From Leadbetterella sp040829825 (GTDB lineage Bacteria > Bacteroidota > Bacteroidia > Cytophagales > Spirosomataceae), in NCBI RefSeq assembly GCF_040829825.1, contig NZ_JBFOLH010000009.1: 64,000 nucleotides of DNA, one strand, 5' to 3'. Shown one piece after another: positions 33,237-42,219 of this stretch (the first letter of the stretch is position 1; every line of letters starts with the position of its first letter). The notes beneath the pieces are model-generated. The model was not told where the DNA came from. It ran no database searches and worked only from the letters and a program-made list of their open reading frames with translations. A program made the position numbers and the translations under genes.

Positions 33237-33530
33237 CAAAATGAAGGATAACTTACCTCGCACTGGCATCACTGTTCAGCTATTCCTTCGTGTTTTCCGG
33301 TATGCTGGAAACCTGGCTATTGTGAGCATTTGGGGTATTGTTTTTTCATCCCTGCTCATTGTTAATCCGATCATCACCGGTATATCGTTGGTACTACTGA
33401 CATCCGTCGCTTTTATCTTTGTGGGTATAAATGCCATTGTGCTGGCCTTCCAGCTCAGGAAACTGAAAACTCTTCCCTGAAGACTGCAAAATGAACTGAA
33501 AGACAAACCGGTTATATCCCCCTGACCCAT
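33237..33530 (+). pseudogene. Deleted copy of an HdeD-like (DUF308) membrane protein gene
   Basis: The stretch is a relative of the intact gene at 43742-44383. The first part translates to ITYLALASLFSYSFVFSGML, matching MTYLSLVVLFSYSFLFSGVL. After GGAAACCTGG it jumps, in another frame, to the end of the gene (VNPIITGISLVLLTSVAFIF, matching ANPIVTGVSLVVLTALSFIF). A stop replaces Gly after KLKTLP. The missing part corresponds to 220 bp of the intact gene, between two copies of a GGAnAnCTGG sequence. Confidence 0.85.
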
Positions 33531-33672
33531 ATCGCTCCGGTGTATTTTGAATTTCATGTCAGCGCAGATAAAGAAACAGGGTTATTTTGCCAATACAAAA
33601 AGTTTGAATATATTGATCTCGAAACCGGTACCACCTCTTATGCAGACTGAAACGTTTATACGCCATAAAAAA

Positions 33673-34422
33673 ATGAAGCCTGTTTTACTATTCATGGCCG
33701 TAGCTTTAACCGCCCTGTGCTGCAACGCTCTGAAACAGGAAGCATTCGCCCCCGAAGAGGTTTACCGCTCGGAGGAGCTGGTCATTACCCGGATTTCCGA
33801 AAATACCTTTGAACATACTTCCTTCCTGCAAACACAGGATTTCGGAAATGTTCCCTGCAACGGCCTCATCGTGAGAGATGACGGCGAAACCCTTATTTTC
33901 GACACTCCCACCAATGACAAAAGCACGGATGAACTGATCAGGTGGATAGGGAAAACACTTCACTGTAAAATAAATGCCGTTATCCCCACCCATTTTCATA
34001 ATGACTGCCTGGGCGGGCTACGTGCATTTCATGAAAAGGGTGTTCCTTCTTATGCCTATTCCGGAACCATTGCGCTGGCGAAAGAAAATGACCTCATTGT
34101 TCCCCGGAACAGTTTCAGCGATTCACTTATCTTAAAGGTAGGCCGGGAAAATATCATTGCAAAATTCTTCGGCGAAGGGCATACAAAAGACAATGTGATA
34201 GGGTATTTCCCGAGTGAAAAAGTAATGTTCGGCGGGTGCCTGATCAAAGAGCTCGATGCCGGTAAAGGTTTTCTGGGCGACGCTAATGTGAACGCCTGGC
34301 CAGGTACGGTAGAAAAAGTTAAAAAGACCTACCCGGACGTAAAAATTGTTGTTCCCGGGCACGGAGAATATGGCGACAGCCGCTTGCTGGACTATACCAT
34401 AAAGCTGTTTAAGACACCCTGA
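33673..34422 (+). CDS. Subclass B1 metallo-beta-lactamase
   Basis: This 249-residue enzyme starts at MKPVLLFMAVALTALCC (33673), which gives a signal peptide, possibly of lipoprotein type. All subclass B1 zinc ligands are present: THFHNDCLGG (His-x-His-x-Asp), His in GEGHTKDN, Cys in FGGCLIKELDAGKG and His in PGHGEYG. It hydrolyses beta-lactams, usually including carbapenems, in the periplasm. Chromosomal B1 enzymes are common in Bacteroidota. No mobile element flanks it directly, so it looks like a resident gene. Another ATG at 33640 is possible. Confidence 0.92.
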   Translation: MKPVLLFMAVALTALCCNALKQEAFAPEEVYRSEELVITRISENTFEHTSFLQTQDFGNVPCNGLIVRDDGETLIFDTPTNDKSTDELIRWIGKTLHCKINAVIPTHFHNDCLGGLRAFHEKGVPSYAYSGTIALAKENDLIVPRNSFSDSLILKVGRENIIAKFFGEGHTKDNVIGYFPSEKVMFGGCLIKELDAGKGFLGDANVNAWPGTVEKVKKTYPDVKIVVPGHGEYGDSRLLDYTIKLFKTP

Positions 34423-34438
34423 AGTACCAAAACACAAA

Positions 34439-35224
34439 ATGAAATCCAAAGAAACCCTTAGAACCGTTATTATCGTCTTTATCTGTTTTGCGCTTTATCA
34501 TTTGCTCTTTTTGAGCTTTAAACCCATAAAACTGGGGCTGGATAAAATCACGCACCAGGGACTGATAAGCTATATCCTGACCTATTTCATTATAGGCATC
34601 CCTGTTTTTGCCGGTACCTGGCTTATCAACCGGGGAGAGGGGATATTCAAAAGCCTCGGGCTTTCTTCCGGTATTTTGACCGCAGCAGGTGTCAGCCTGC
34701 TTTTTGTGCTACCCATGTTTATCGGGGGCTTTCTCTTCTTCCGGCTCGACACGCAGCCCGATGTTCAGAATTTAATAGCGGGTACGCTGGTGGCCGGTTT
34801 CATGGAAGAATTATACTTCAGAGGGTTTCTTTTCGGGCAGCTGTTCCAGAAAACCCGCCTGGGCTTTATTACTTCCGTCCTGTTGGGAGCAGTGATTTTT
34901 GCCTCCGGACATCTCTACCAGAGCCGGGATACCGGTGAGCTGATCGGGATATTCATGGTCACCTTTTCAGGCGCGGTATTTTTCGCGTGGCTATATGTGG
35001 AATGGAACTATAATCTGTGGGTACCGATACTGACCCACACGCTGATGAACCTGGCCTGGAGCCTGTTTGAGGTAGACAGTTCCGCCCTGGGAGATATAAA
35101 AGCCAATATTTTCAGAGGGCTGACCATTCTTACGGCCATCGTGTTCACCATTTTGTACAAAAAGAAGCAAAAGCTTGTGATTACCCATCAGACCTTACTA
35201 TTTAAAAGATATGATCCAAGTTGA
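34439..35224 (+). CDS. CPBP-family intramembrane metalloprotease
   Basis: This 261-residue membrane protein has about eight hydrophobic helices. Conserved motifs are EELYFRGFLFGQL (EExxxR, about 122-134), FASGHLYQ (about 158-165) and a late HTLMN (about 200-204). The family (CAAX protease and bacteriocin-processing) cuts substrates in the membrane. It starts 16 bp after the beta-lactamase and overlaps the next gene by 14 bp, so three genes may form one transcript. Confidence 0.88.
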   Translation: MKSKETLRTVIIVFICFALYHLLFLSFKPIKLGLDKITHQGLISYILTYFIIGIPVFAGTWLINRGEGIFKSLGLSSGILTAAGVSLLFVLPMFIGGFLFFRLDTQPDVQNLIAGTLVAGFMEELYFRGFLFGQLFQKTRLGFITSVLLGAVIFASGHLYQSRDTGELIGIFMVTFSGAVFFAWLYVEWNYNLWVPILTHTLMNLAWSLFEVDSSALGDIKANIFRGLTILTAIVFTILYKKKQKLVITHQTLLFKRYDPS

Positions 35225-35990
35225 ATTTGCCAATAAGGCCAAAAGGATTTTAGAAGCCGACGAAAATGTCGTTGGCCTGGCCGTGGGTGGCTCCTGGCAG
35301 ACCGGTCAGCTGGACGAGTTTTCAGATCTTGACCTTATCCTGGTTACCCGGGAAAGAATCTCAGATGATAAAAACAAGATGCTGGCGTATGCTGAAAAGT
35401 TGGGGAATTTCCTTTCGGGTTTTACCGGTGAGCACGTAGGAGAACCGCGGTTGCTGATATGCCTGTATGATAGCCCTCTCCTGCATGTGGATATTAAGTT
35501 CCTGACGCCGGAAGAGCTGGAGTCGCGCGTTGAAGACCCGGTAATCCTGCTCGACAAGGAACGGCGGCTTCAATCGGTGATGGACAAAACCACGGCTGTT
35601 TTCCCCTACCCCGGTTACCAGTGGATCGAAGACAGATTCTGGACCTGGGTGCATTACGCCCTGCTGAAAATCGGGCGGGGCGAGTACATGGAAGCTCGTG
35701 ACTTTTCAGGATTCTTACGAATGACGGTTTTCGGGCCCCTGCTTCACATCAAAAACGGCAACCTGCCCCGGGGAGTACGAAAGGTGGAAACAGAATTACA
35801 ACCGGAAGACTTCCGGGCCCTGCAATCTACCATTCCCGCCTATGATAAAACATCGCTACTGGCCGGCTTACGAAGCGCCGTAGAGCTCTACCGTCACTTA
35901 AGAACCGGCCTTTTTGACTCTTCAGTGGAGTTAAAAACCGAAACGGAGAAGCGGGTGATGCTGTACTTTGAGGAAATAGAAAAGAGTTAA
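35211..35990 (+). CDS. Nucleotidyltransferase-domain protein (aminoglycoside adenylyltransferase-like)
   Basis: This 259-residue protein has the nucleotidyltransferase motif GGSWQTGQLDEFSDLDLILV (about 26-45), a Gly-Ser followed by Asp-x-Asp. Its C-terminal half is helical (about 130-255). The layout resembles streptomycin-type adenylyltransferases and related stand-alone enzymes. It transfers a nucleotide from ATP to an unknown acceptor. The start lies inside the CPBP gene. Resistance function is possible given the beta-lactamase nearby but cannot be claimed. Confidence 0.8.
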   Translation: MIQVEFANKAKRILEADENVVGLAVGGSWQTGQLDEFSDLDLILVTRERISDDKNKMLAYAEKLGNFLSGFTGEHVGEPRLLICLYDSPLLHVDIKFLTPEELESRVEDPVILLDKERRLQSVMDKTTAVFPYPGYQWIEDRFWTWVHYALLKIGRGEYMEARDFSGFLRMTVFGPLLHIKNGNLPRGVRKVETELQPEDFRALQSTIPAYDKTSLLAGLRSAVELYRHLRTGLFDSSVELKTETEKRVMLYFEEIEKS

Positions 35991-35996
35991 TTATAC

Positions 35997-36872
35997 TCAA
36001 CGGCCCGTCAGAAAGTCAAAAATAGCTTCTGCCACCCTTTCCGGCTCTTCCTCCTGCGGAAAGTGTCCGCTGGTTTCCATCCGGAAGACCTTTGAATCCG
36101 GAAACCCCGAAACAAATTTATCCAGGTAACGGGATTTGATCACGGGATCTTTCATTCCCCAGATAAACAGGGCCGGCTTCGTTGAAATAGCCTCTCTCCT
36201 GCACCAGAGCTCTTCAAACCACTCTTGGTCGTTCAGTAAGGACCGGGCAAAGGCCAGGGCTCCGTTTCGTTCTGTCTTATGGGCAAACGGCCGGGCGTAT
36301 TGCTTTAACAGACGCTTTGAAATTTTGCGATCGCCAAACGACTGAGGCAGGATAAACCGGGGCGAGAAATTAAGATATCGGTACAAAAAAGGGAGCAACG
36401 GACTTTTCAACATTCTGCTCAGCCGGATAAAGTCGGGGTCCTCCTTGCTGCTCCATAGCCAGGAGTTAAGAATGACCAGGTTCTTTATTTTTTCGGGATG
36501 CTGAATAGCAAAATTCAGCCCTATAGGGCCACCGAAATCATGAACCACCAGGGTGATATTCTCCAGTTTTTTCTCGTCTACAAATCCTTCAAGGGTCCGG
36601 CTGTGGTTTTGGGTAGAGTAATCATAATGCTCCGGTTTATCCGAAAGCCCGAAGCCAATGTGATCAATAGCCACACAGCGAAACCCCGGACTCAGCCTTT
36701 TGATCACGTTGCGGAAATCAAAGCTCCACGAAGGCGTGCCGTGCACAAACAAAACGGTTTCTCCCTGCCCTTCATCGAGGTAATGAAGCTTATGCCCGTT
36801 TATGTCAAAGTAATTAGAAGGAAAGGGATATTCCGATCTGTCCAGCCAATGCATACCTGTTTTTTGGGACAA
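35997..36872 (-). CDS. Alpha/beta hydrolase of the haloalkane dehalogenase/epoxide hydrolase group
   Basis: This 291-residue enzyme has HGTPSWSFDF (oxyanion loop, about 44-53), a nucleophile Asp in VVHDFGGPIGLN (about 110-121), an acid region WGMKDP and a late His in SGHFPQEEEP. The nucleophile is Asp rather than Ser. In true haloalkane dehalogenases the next residue is Trp, which helps hold the halide; here it is Phe, which argues against dehalogenation. Epoxide or another ester-like substrate is likelier. It converges with the nucleotidyltransferase gene. Confidence 0.83.
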   Translation of the reverse strand: MSQKTGMHWLDRSEYPFPSNYFDINGHKLHYLDEGQGETVLFVHGTPSWSFDFRNVIKRLSPGFRCVAIDHIGFGLSDKPEHYDYSTQNHSRTLEGFVDEKKLENITLVVHDFGGPIGLNFAIQHPEKIKNLVILNSWLWSSKEDPDFIRLSRMLKSPLLPFLYRYLNFSPRFILPQSFGDRKISKRLLKQYARPFAHKTERNGALAFARSLLNDQEWFEELWCRREAISTKPALFIWGMKDPVIKSRYLDKFVSGFPDSKVFRMETSGHFPQEEEPERVAEAIFDFLTGR

Positions 36873-36915
36873 AGTTTACCCTCCCGCACCAGACAAATCC
36901 TGGTGTATACCAACA

Positions 36916-37482
36916 TCAGAACTTTACTTTATTATACAGCTTGCTGAAATTGGTGGGGTCTATGCCCAGGTAAGATGCAATGTATTTATGGGGGACGAGC
37001 TGAAGCAGGTGCGGGCTTCTCCGACAAAATGCGATATATCTCTCTTCCATGGTCAGTGAATGCAGCTCAATGTGCCGGTTGATCACTCCTGCCAGAACAA
37101 ATTCAGTCATTTTTCTGAAAAGCCGTTCCAGCGGTTGCGACCGGTCGAACAGCATTTGAAGGGCCTTATAGCTGATGCAATCCATTTCGCTATCTGTGAG
37201 GCAGGCCAGAAAATAATGAGACGGTGTCTGAAATGAAAATGACTCCGGTATGGCGCACAGGTTAGGCGAATAGGTAAAGGCCACAACATGCGTTTTGCGG
37301 TCAGTGTCAAAATACGACATCTGCACCCCGCTTTTCACCAGGTAAAGCTCTTTCTGAACCTGCCCGGGAACGGTGAGGAAGTCGCCCTTTTTAAACGTTT
37401 TGGTTCTGAGCTCGCCGGTCAGCAGTCGGTAATCGTCCGGGCTTATTTCGTGAAAAAGTTTGAAGTATTCGTATGGTTCCAT
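36916..37482 (-). CDS. Crp/Fnr-family transcriptional regulator
   Basis: This 188-residue protein has a cyclic-nucleotide-binding fold at about 20-125 (KKGDFLTVPGQVQKELYLVK). A C-terminal HTH follows (LVPHKYIASYLGIDPTNFSK). Small regulators of this type are common in Bacteroidota and often act without cAMP. It is 33 bp downstream of the cupin gene on the same strand, and may be co-transcribed with it. Targets are unknown. Confidence 0.83.
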   Translation of the reverse strand: MEPYEYFKLFHEISPDDYRLLTGELRTKTFKKGDFLTVPGQVQKELYLVKSGVQMSYFDTDRKTHVVAFTYSPNLCAIPESFSFQTPSHYFLACLTDSEMDCISYKALQMLFDRSQPLERLFRKMTEFVLAGVINRHIELHSLTMEERYIAFCRRSPHLLQLVPHKYIASYLGIDPTNFSKLYNKVKF

Positions 37483-37515
37483 AAAACTCCCGCTCTTCTG
37501 AATTTCAACAGGTCT

Positions 37516-37875
37516 CTATATCCGATCCAGCTGATGTTTTGTCAGCTCATTTTCCGTATCGCCTGTGTTCAGGGTGGTGGCCGGTTCAAAAAGCATCACC
37601 AGAACTTCATTTTCGGCTACGGGCCTGTGCTCCGTGCCTTTCGGAACAATCAGGAACTCATCTTTGTGAAGAGTGACGGTCTTATCCCGGAATTCTATTT
37701 TCAGGGTTCCGTCCACTATAAAAAACATCTCGTCTTCGTAGTCATGTTTATGCCAGACAAACTCCCCTTTGAATTTGGCAAGCTTTACATGTTGCCCGTT
37801 GAGTTCACCGGCAATTTTGGGCGACCAGTATTTAGAAAACAGGGAGAATTTTTCAGCTAAGCTAACTTTATCCAT
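37516..37875 (-). CDS. Cupin-domain protein
   Basis: This single-domain cupin has 119 residues. Motif 1 is FVWHKHDYEDEMFFIVDG (about 34-51), with His-x-His-x5-Glu-type metal ligands, and motif 2 is PKGTEHRPVAENE (about 73-85). It probably binds a metal; its function is unknown. It is the upstream neighbour of the Crp/Fnr regulator. Confidence 0.85.
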   Translation of the reverse strand: MDKVSLAEKFSLFSKYWSPKIAGELNGQHVKLAKFKGEFVWHKHDYEDEMFFIVDGTLKIEFRDKTVTLHKDEFLIVPKGTEHRPVAENEVLVMLFEPATTLNTGDTENELTKHQLDRI

Positions 37876-37957
37876 GGTTTTGCGTATACAATTATCTATT
37901 TACATCGGGAAACGGCTCTTTCAGGCAGGTCAGGCTTCAACCAAGCTTTACAGGATT

Positions 37958-38557
37958 TCATTTCCCTTGCGCTAATTTACAGGTAAATTCCGTCTTTTTA
38001 TCGGTCAGATCCCAGGTTGAAATTTCCTCAAGCACCCGATCAGGGTGTTTTTTACCGATATCCCGCAGGGCATTGCCCACTGATTTCCGCAGGTATTCAC
38101 TGTCATCTGCCTTATGCCGGCTGATGAGTTCTATGGCCACGGCGGGGTGGTCTTTAAAGTACGGCCGGCTTGTCCAGATCCGAAGCCCTTCAATGACCGC
38201 CCGTTTCACATTCGGGTTTTCGTCGGCCAGCCATTTCCGGATCACCGGCAGGCTCTTTTCATAGCCGGTTACCCTGCAGTAGTGATCGAATGCCTTAGCC
38301 AGCATCTCCTGCACCCGCCAGTTCGGGTCTTCGGCCACCCGGGTTTCAAGAAGGGCGAGCGCCCGGGGATTTCCGGCAGAGAGCTGCCCCAGCAAATAAA
38401 CAGCCAGCATTCTGATCGGATAAGCAGGGTCTGCCAGAAGCTGTTCAGCCAGGTCAAAATGATTTTGCGTTTTATTGGCCAGAAGAATATCTCCGGCTTT
38501 CATAATGTGTTTGAAGCCGTGTTCGATTTTCAGGATGTTCTCAATAAGTTCTTCCAT
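37958..38557 (-). CDS. HEAT-repeat protein
   Basis: This 199-residue all-helical protein starts at MEELIENILKIE (38557); an ATG seven codons upstream is less likely. HEAT-like repeats include YPIRMLAVYLLGQLSAG, PNWRVQEMLAKAFDHY, PNVKRAVIEGLRIW and YLRKSVGNALRDIGKK. The shape resembles DNA-alkylation-repair (AlkD-like) scaffolds and other HEAT adaptors, but key catalytic residues cannot be confirmed. It stands alone on the minus strand. Confidence 0.75.
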   Translation of the reverse strand: MEELIENILKIEHGFKHIMKAGDILLANKTQNHFDLAEQLLADPAYPIRMLAVYLLGQLSAGNPRALALLETRVAEDPNWRVQEMLAKAFDHYCRVTGYEKSLPVIRKWLADENPNVKRAVIEGLRIWTSRPYFKDHPAVAIELISRHKADDSEYLRKSVGNALRDIGKKHPDRVLEEISTWDLTDKKTEFTCKLAQGK

Positions 38558-38745
38558 GATAAGGGATCCGCCTTTCACAAATGCTTCTTAGAAGCACTTC
38601 AGCGTCATATTGTCAAATATAGGGAAGTTTCAGGCAAGCCCATTCCCGGTTTTGTATTTTACTTTAAGCATTAGCTATTGTCACGCTTTTGACTTACCTT
38701 TAGATATGTATCTGTTTGATGCAGAAAGACTATATTTTATCACGA

Positions 38746-39357
38746 ATGTACATCCCAAAAATAAACGAAGCCACTGACAGAGATAAAATAGTGGCCTTTA
38801 TGAAGCAATTCAGCTTTGCTACCATCATTACGGCAAAAGACAGTTTGCCGGTGGGGACGCATTTGCCTTTCATCGTAACCGTCCGGGACGAAAACATAGT
38901 GCTGACCTCCCACTTTGCAAAGGCAAACAGCCAATGGAAGGACATTGAAAGCCATCCGGTTCTTGTTATTTTCAGTGAACCTCACGCCTACATTTCGCCC
39001 ACCCACTACGACAAAGAATTAAACGTACCTACCTGGAACTACATTTCAGTTCATGCTTACGGGCAAGGCAAAGTTATTGAAGACAAAGAACAGGTTTTGG
39101 AAATCCTTAATGCCACTATTGATAATTACGAAACCTCCTACAGGCAAAAGTGGGACAATTTTCCGGACGATTATAAAACAAAAATGGCGAACGGCATTGT
39201 GGCATTTGAAATTATAGTGACCGGTTTACAGGCCAAGAAAAAACTGAGTCAAAACAAAACGGAAGCCGAAAGACAAAGAATCATTGATGCACTTTCCAGA
39301 AGTAATGACACGAATGAAAAGCTAATTGCCGATTATATGCAGCAGAATATCATTTAA
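38746..39357 (+). CDS. FMN-binding negative transcriptional regulator (PaiB-like)
   Basis: I start this 203-residue protein at MYIPKINEATDRDK (38746), the family's usual N-terminus; an ATG 10 codons earlier exists. A split-barrel FMN-binding fold is suggested by FSFATIITAKDSLPVGTHLP (about 18-37) and PTWNYISVHAYGQGKVIEDK (about 93-112). Similar proteins in Bacillus (PaiB) repress sporulation and protease genes. In Bacteroidota the role is unknown. Confidence 0.85.
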   Translation: MYIPKINEATDRDKIVAFMKQFSFATIITAKDSLPVGTHLPFIVTVRDENIVLTSHFAKANSQWKDIESHPVLVIFSEPHAYISPTHYDKELNVPTWNYISVHAYGQGKVIEDKEQVLEILNATIDNYETSYRQKWDNFPDDYKTKMANGIVAFEIIVTGLQAKKKLSQNKTEAERQRIIDALSRSNDTNEKLIADYMQQNII

Positions 39358-39492
39358 TGTACTTTTCGGGCAAGTTGGCTACGGATAGACAAGGTATCGG
39401 GCGCCATCAGAGATTCTGTTACAACATCCCCGGTTTGGGCTACTTTTCCTTTGTAAATCTTCCCGAACTTTGTGCTGTTAAATAATTAGAAT

Positions 39493-40191
39493 ATGGACAT
39501 CACAAAAATCCTGATCATCGTCACCAATATCGGCCTGTATGACAGCGGGAAGCTGGAAACCGGCCTGTGGCTCAGTGAATTGACGCACTTGTATCACGAG
39601 GCAAAGCAAAAGGGCTATGAAGTCACTATCGCCAGCCCCAAGGGTGGAAATGTGCCGATAGACCCGGAAAGCCTGAAACGCTTTACGCTCGACAAAGTCT
39701 CAAAAAAATACTGGGCAGACCCTGCTTTCAAAGAATTACTGGCCAACAGCAAGAGCCTGAGTGAGGTGGCTGACGTAAAGTTTGACCTGGTATACCTGGC
39801 CGGCGGACACGGTACGATGTACGATTTCCCGGACGATTCCGTGATACAAACCATCATCCGAAACCACTATGAAAGCGGGAAGCTGGTGGCCGCTATCTGT
39901 CACGGCGTAGGCGGCTTGCTGAATGTGAAATTATCCGATGGCCAATACCTCATAAAGAATAAAACCATTACCGGCTTTAACTGGTTTGAGGAAAGCCTGG
40001 CCAACCGGAAAAAAGAAGTGCCGTTCAACCTGGAAGCATCTTTAAAAGAAAGAGGTGCAGATTACACCAAAGCTCTTATTCCCATGACTTCCAAAGTGGT
40101 GACCGACGGAAATTTAATTACCGGGCAAAATCCCTTCAGCTCTAAAGAAATGGCGAAGGGGGTGGTGCGTAAACTGGAAGCTTCCATTTAA
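39493..40191 (+). CDS. DJ-1/PfpI-family protein (Hsp31-like type 1 glutamine amidotransferase fold)
   Basis: This 232-residue protein has the nucleophile elbow AAICHGVGGLL (Cys about 138) and the oxyanion region YLAGGHGTMYDF. VTNIGLYDSGKLETGLWLSE near the N-terminus is typical of the Hsp31/glyoxalase III group. It may act as a chaperone or on methylglyoxal. It is 12 bp upstream of the NmrA-like gene; both are probably one transcript. Confidence 0.86.
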   Translation: MDITKILIIVTNIGLYDSGKLETGLWLSELTHLYHEAKQKGYEVTIASPKGGNVPIDPESLKRFTLDKVSKKYWADPAFKELLANSKSLSEVADVKFDLVYLAGGHGTMYDFPDDSVIQTIIRNHYESGKLVAAICHGVGGLLNVKLSDGQYLIKNKTITGFNWFEESLANRKKEVPFNLEASLKERGADYTKALIPMTSKVVTDGNLITGQNPFSSKEMAKGVVRKLEASI

Positions 40192-40203
40192 AATTCAGAA
40201 AAA

Positions 40204-41151
40204 ATGCAGACTATTTTAGGAGCCAACGGCCAGATCGGTGAAGAGATCGCCAGGGAATTAAAAAGAAATTTCACCTCCAATATCCGGATTGTAAGCCGCA
40301 AACCTCACAAAATAAATGATACAGACCAGGTTTTCCCGGCAGATTTATCCATCCGGGAAGAAGCCATCGAAGCGGTAAAAGGCAGTGAAATAGCCTATTT
40401 CACGCTGGGCCTCCCGGCCAGCTCTGACCTGTGGGAGCAGCAGTTTCCACTGATTCTGCGGAATGTGATTGACGCCTGCAGGATCCACGGAGCTAAGCTG
40501 GTGTTTTTTGATAATACCTACATGTATCCGCAGGATGGCCGTGTGCTCAGGGAAGACACCGTTTTCGATCCCGTGGGGAGAAAAGGAGCCGTAAGAAAAG
40601 AAATGGCCGAAATGGTTCTGAAGGCAATGCGGGCGGGTGAACTGGAAGCCGTGATTTGTCGCGCACCTGAATTTTATGGCCCCGGGAAAACACAGAGCAT
40701 TACTAATACATTGTTTTTTAATAATATAGAAACAGAGAAAAGACTAAAAGTGCCGCTATCGGCCGCTAAAAAAAGAAGCCTGATCTGGACACCGGACGCA
40801 AGCCGGGCTACCGCCCTGATCGGGAACACGCCGGATGCTTTTGGCCAGACCTGGCATTTGCCGGTGGATGAAAGTCGCCCCACCTATAAAGAATTCATTG
40901 CACTGGCTTCTGAGGTTTACGGTAAAGAACTGAGATACTTTGCAGTACCTGAATTTGTTTTCAGCATCGGGGCGCTCTTCAATACGAGTGTAAAAGAGCT
41001 GCTGGAATTACTGCCCCGGTATAAGCACGATAATATTTTTGACGACTCAAAATTCAGAAAGCGTTTCCCGGATTTTACCGTTACTCCGTACAGGCAGGGA
41101 ATAGAGCAGATCTGGAACGAACAGCTTTCATCCCGGACAGAAAAGCAGTAA
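40204..41151 (+). CDS. NAD(P)-dependent epimerase/NmrA-like protein
   Basis: This 315-residue protein has a Rossmann fold with a degenerate Gly motif at the very start (ILGANGQIGEEIAREL, residues 4-19). FFDNTYMYPQDGR and the later Tyr in APEFYGPG suggest a short-chain dehydrogenase/epimerase-type fold. The reaction is unknown. It follows the DJ-1-like gene by 12 bp and precedes an AraC-type regulator by 97 bp. Confidence 0.8.
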   Translation: MQTILGANGQIGEEIARELKRNFTSNIRIVSRKPHKINDTDQVFPADLSIREEAIEAVKGSEIAYFTLGLPASSDLWEQQFPLILRNVIDACRIHGAKLVFFDNTYMYPQDGRVLREDTVFDPVGRKGAVRKEMAEMVLKAMRAGELEAVICRAPEFYGPGKTQSITNTLFFNNIETEKRLKVPLSAAKKRSLIWTPDASRATALIGNTPDAFGQTWHLPVDESRPTYKEFIALASEVYGKELRYFAVPEFVFSIGALFNTSVKELLELLPRYKHDNIFDDSKFRKRFPDFTVTPYRQGIEQIWNEQLSSRTEKQ

Positions 41152-41248
41152 CTTAGCAAGATAAAACAGTAACTATGAGAAATTAACAGCTCACCGAACG
41201 TCAACGATTACTACTCGGAACTCACTACTCGGAACTAATTCTATACCT

Positions 41249-42160
41249 ATGAAAACACCGGAAAAAATCTCCTCCATCAGTGCCCTGCACCAGTTTTTAG
41301 GGTTGCAGAGGCCCTCCCATCCGCTGATCAGTGTATTTAATTTTGACGATGTAAAACTTCAGCCGGAAACCATTCTCCAAGCCGTTACTACCGATTTTTA
41401 TGCGATTGCCTTAAAGAAAGACTGCGCAGGCGGAAAATGCCGGTACGGTCAGCACTATTATGATTTTGACGAAGGGATCATGTATTTTATGGCTCCGCAC
41501 CAGGTGATGCAGTTTGAAGATATCCTCCTGAATGGGGTGAAGGGGTTTGTGCTGGTAGTGCATCCTGATTTTTTGCAGGGATATTCCCTGGCTGCCGGAA
41601 TCAAAGACTACGGGTATTTCTCGTATGCCAGCAATGAGGCGCTTCATCTTTCCGAAAAAGAGGAAAATTCGGTCATGCATATCATAGAAAATATAAGCCG
41701 GGAAACAGACGCCAATATAGATGCCTTTACCCAGGACCTGCTGGTATCCAACATTGAGCTGTTGCTGAAATATTGCGACCGCTTTTACAACCGGCAGTTC
41801 CTGACCCGGAAGAAAGTGAATAACGACCTCCTTACAAAGCTGGAAGCCCTGCTGGATGATTATTTCAGAAGCGGCAAATTGGCAGAAAAAGGGATTCCTA
41901 CCGTTCAGTTTGTTGCAGACGGGCTTCATCTGAGTCCCAATTACCTGAGCGATATGCTGCGGGTGCAAACCGGGCAAACCACGCAGCAGCATATTCAGAA
42001 CCGGGTGATCGAAAAAGCAAAAGAGCTGTTGTCTCTCACCGGGATGTCGGTATCCGAAATCGCGTATGAATTAGGCTTTGAGCATCCGCAATCCTTCCAT
42101 CGCCTGTTTAAAAACCGCACGTCGGTTTCACCACTGGAGTTCCGGGCATCGTTTAATTAG
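41249..42160 (+). CDS. AraC-family transcriptional regulator
   Basis: This 303-residue protein has an N-terminal sensing domain with cupin-like character (YYDFDEGIMYFMAPHQVMQF). The C-terminal pair of HTH motifs is at about 205-300 (VQFVADGLHLSPNYLSDMLR, and SEIAYELGFEHPQSFHRLFK). It activates or represses nearby genes in response to a small molecule. It may control the upstream DJ-1-like and NmrA-like genes. The 97-bp gap before it holds two copies of ACTCGGAACT, a short repeat seen elsewhere. Confidence 0.88.
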   Translation: MKTPEKISSISALHQFLGLQRPSHPLISVFNFDDVKLQPETILQAVTTDFYAIALKKDCAGGKCRYGQHYYDFDEGIMYFMAPHQVMQFEDILLNGVKGFVLVVHPDFLQGYSLAAGIKDYGYFSYASNEALHLSEKEENSVMHIIENISRETDANIDAFTQDLLVSNIELLLKYCDRFYNRQFLTRKKVNNDLLTKLEALLDDYFRSGKLAEKGIPTVQFVADGLHLSPNYLSDMLRVQTGQTTQQHIQNRVIEKAKELLSLTGMSVSEIAYELGFEHPQSFHRLFKNRTSVSPLEFRASFN

Positions 42161-42219
42161 GGTTTCTGAAGAAACATTACTTACCCGCTTAACCTAAGAA
42201 TGGTAGTATTTGCTTAAAA

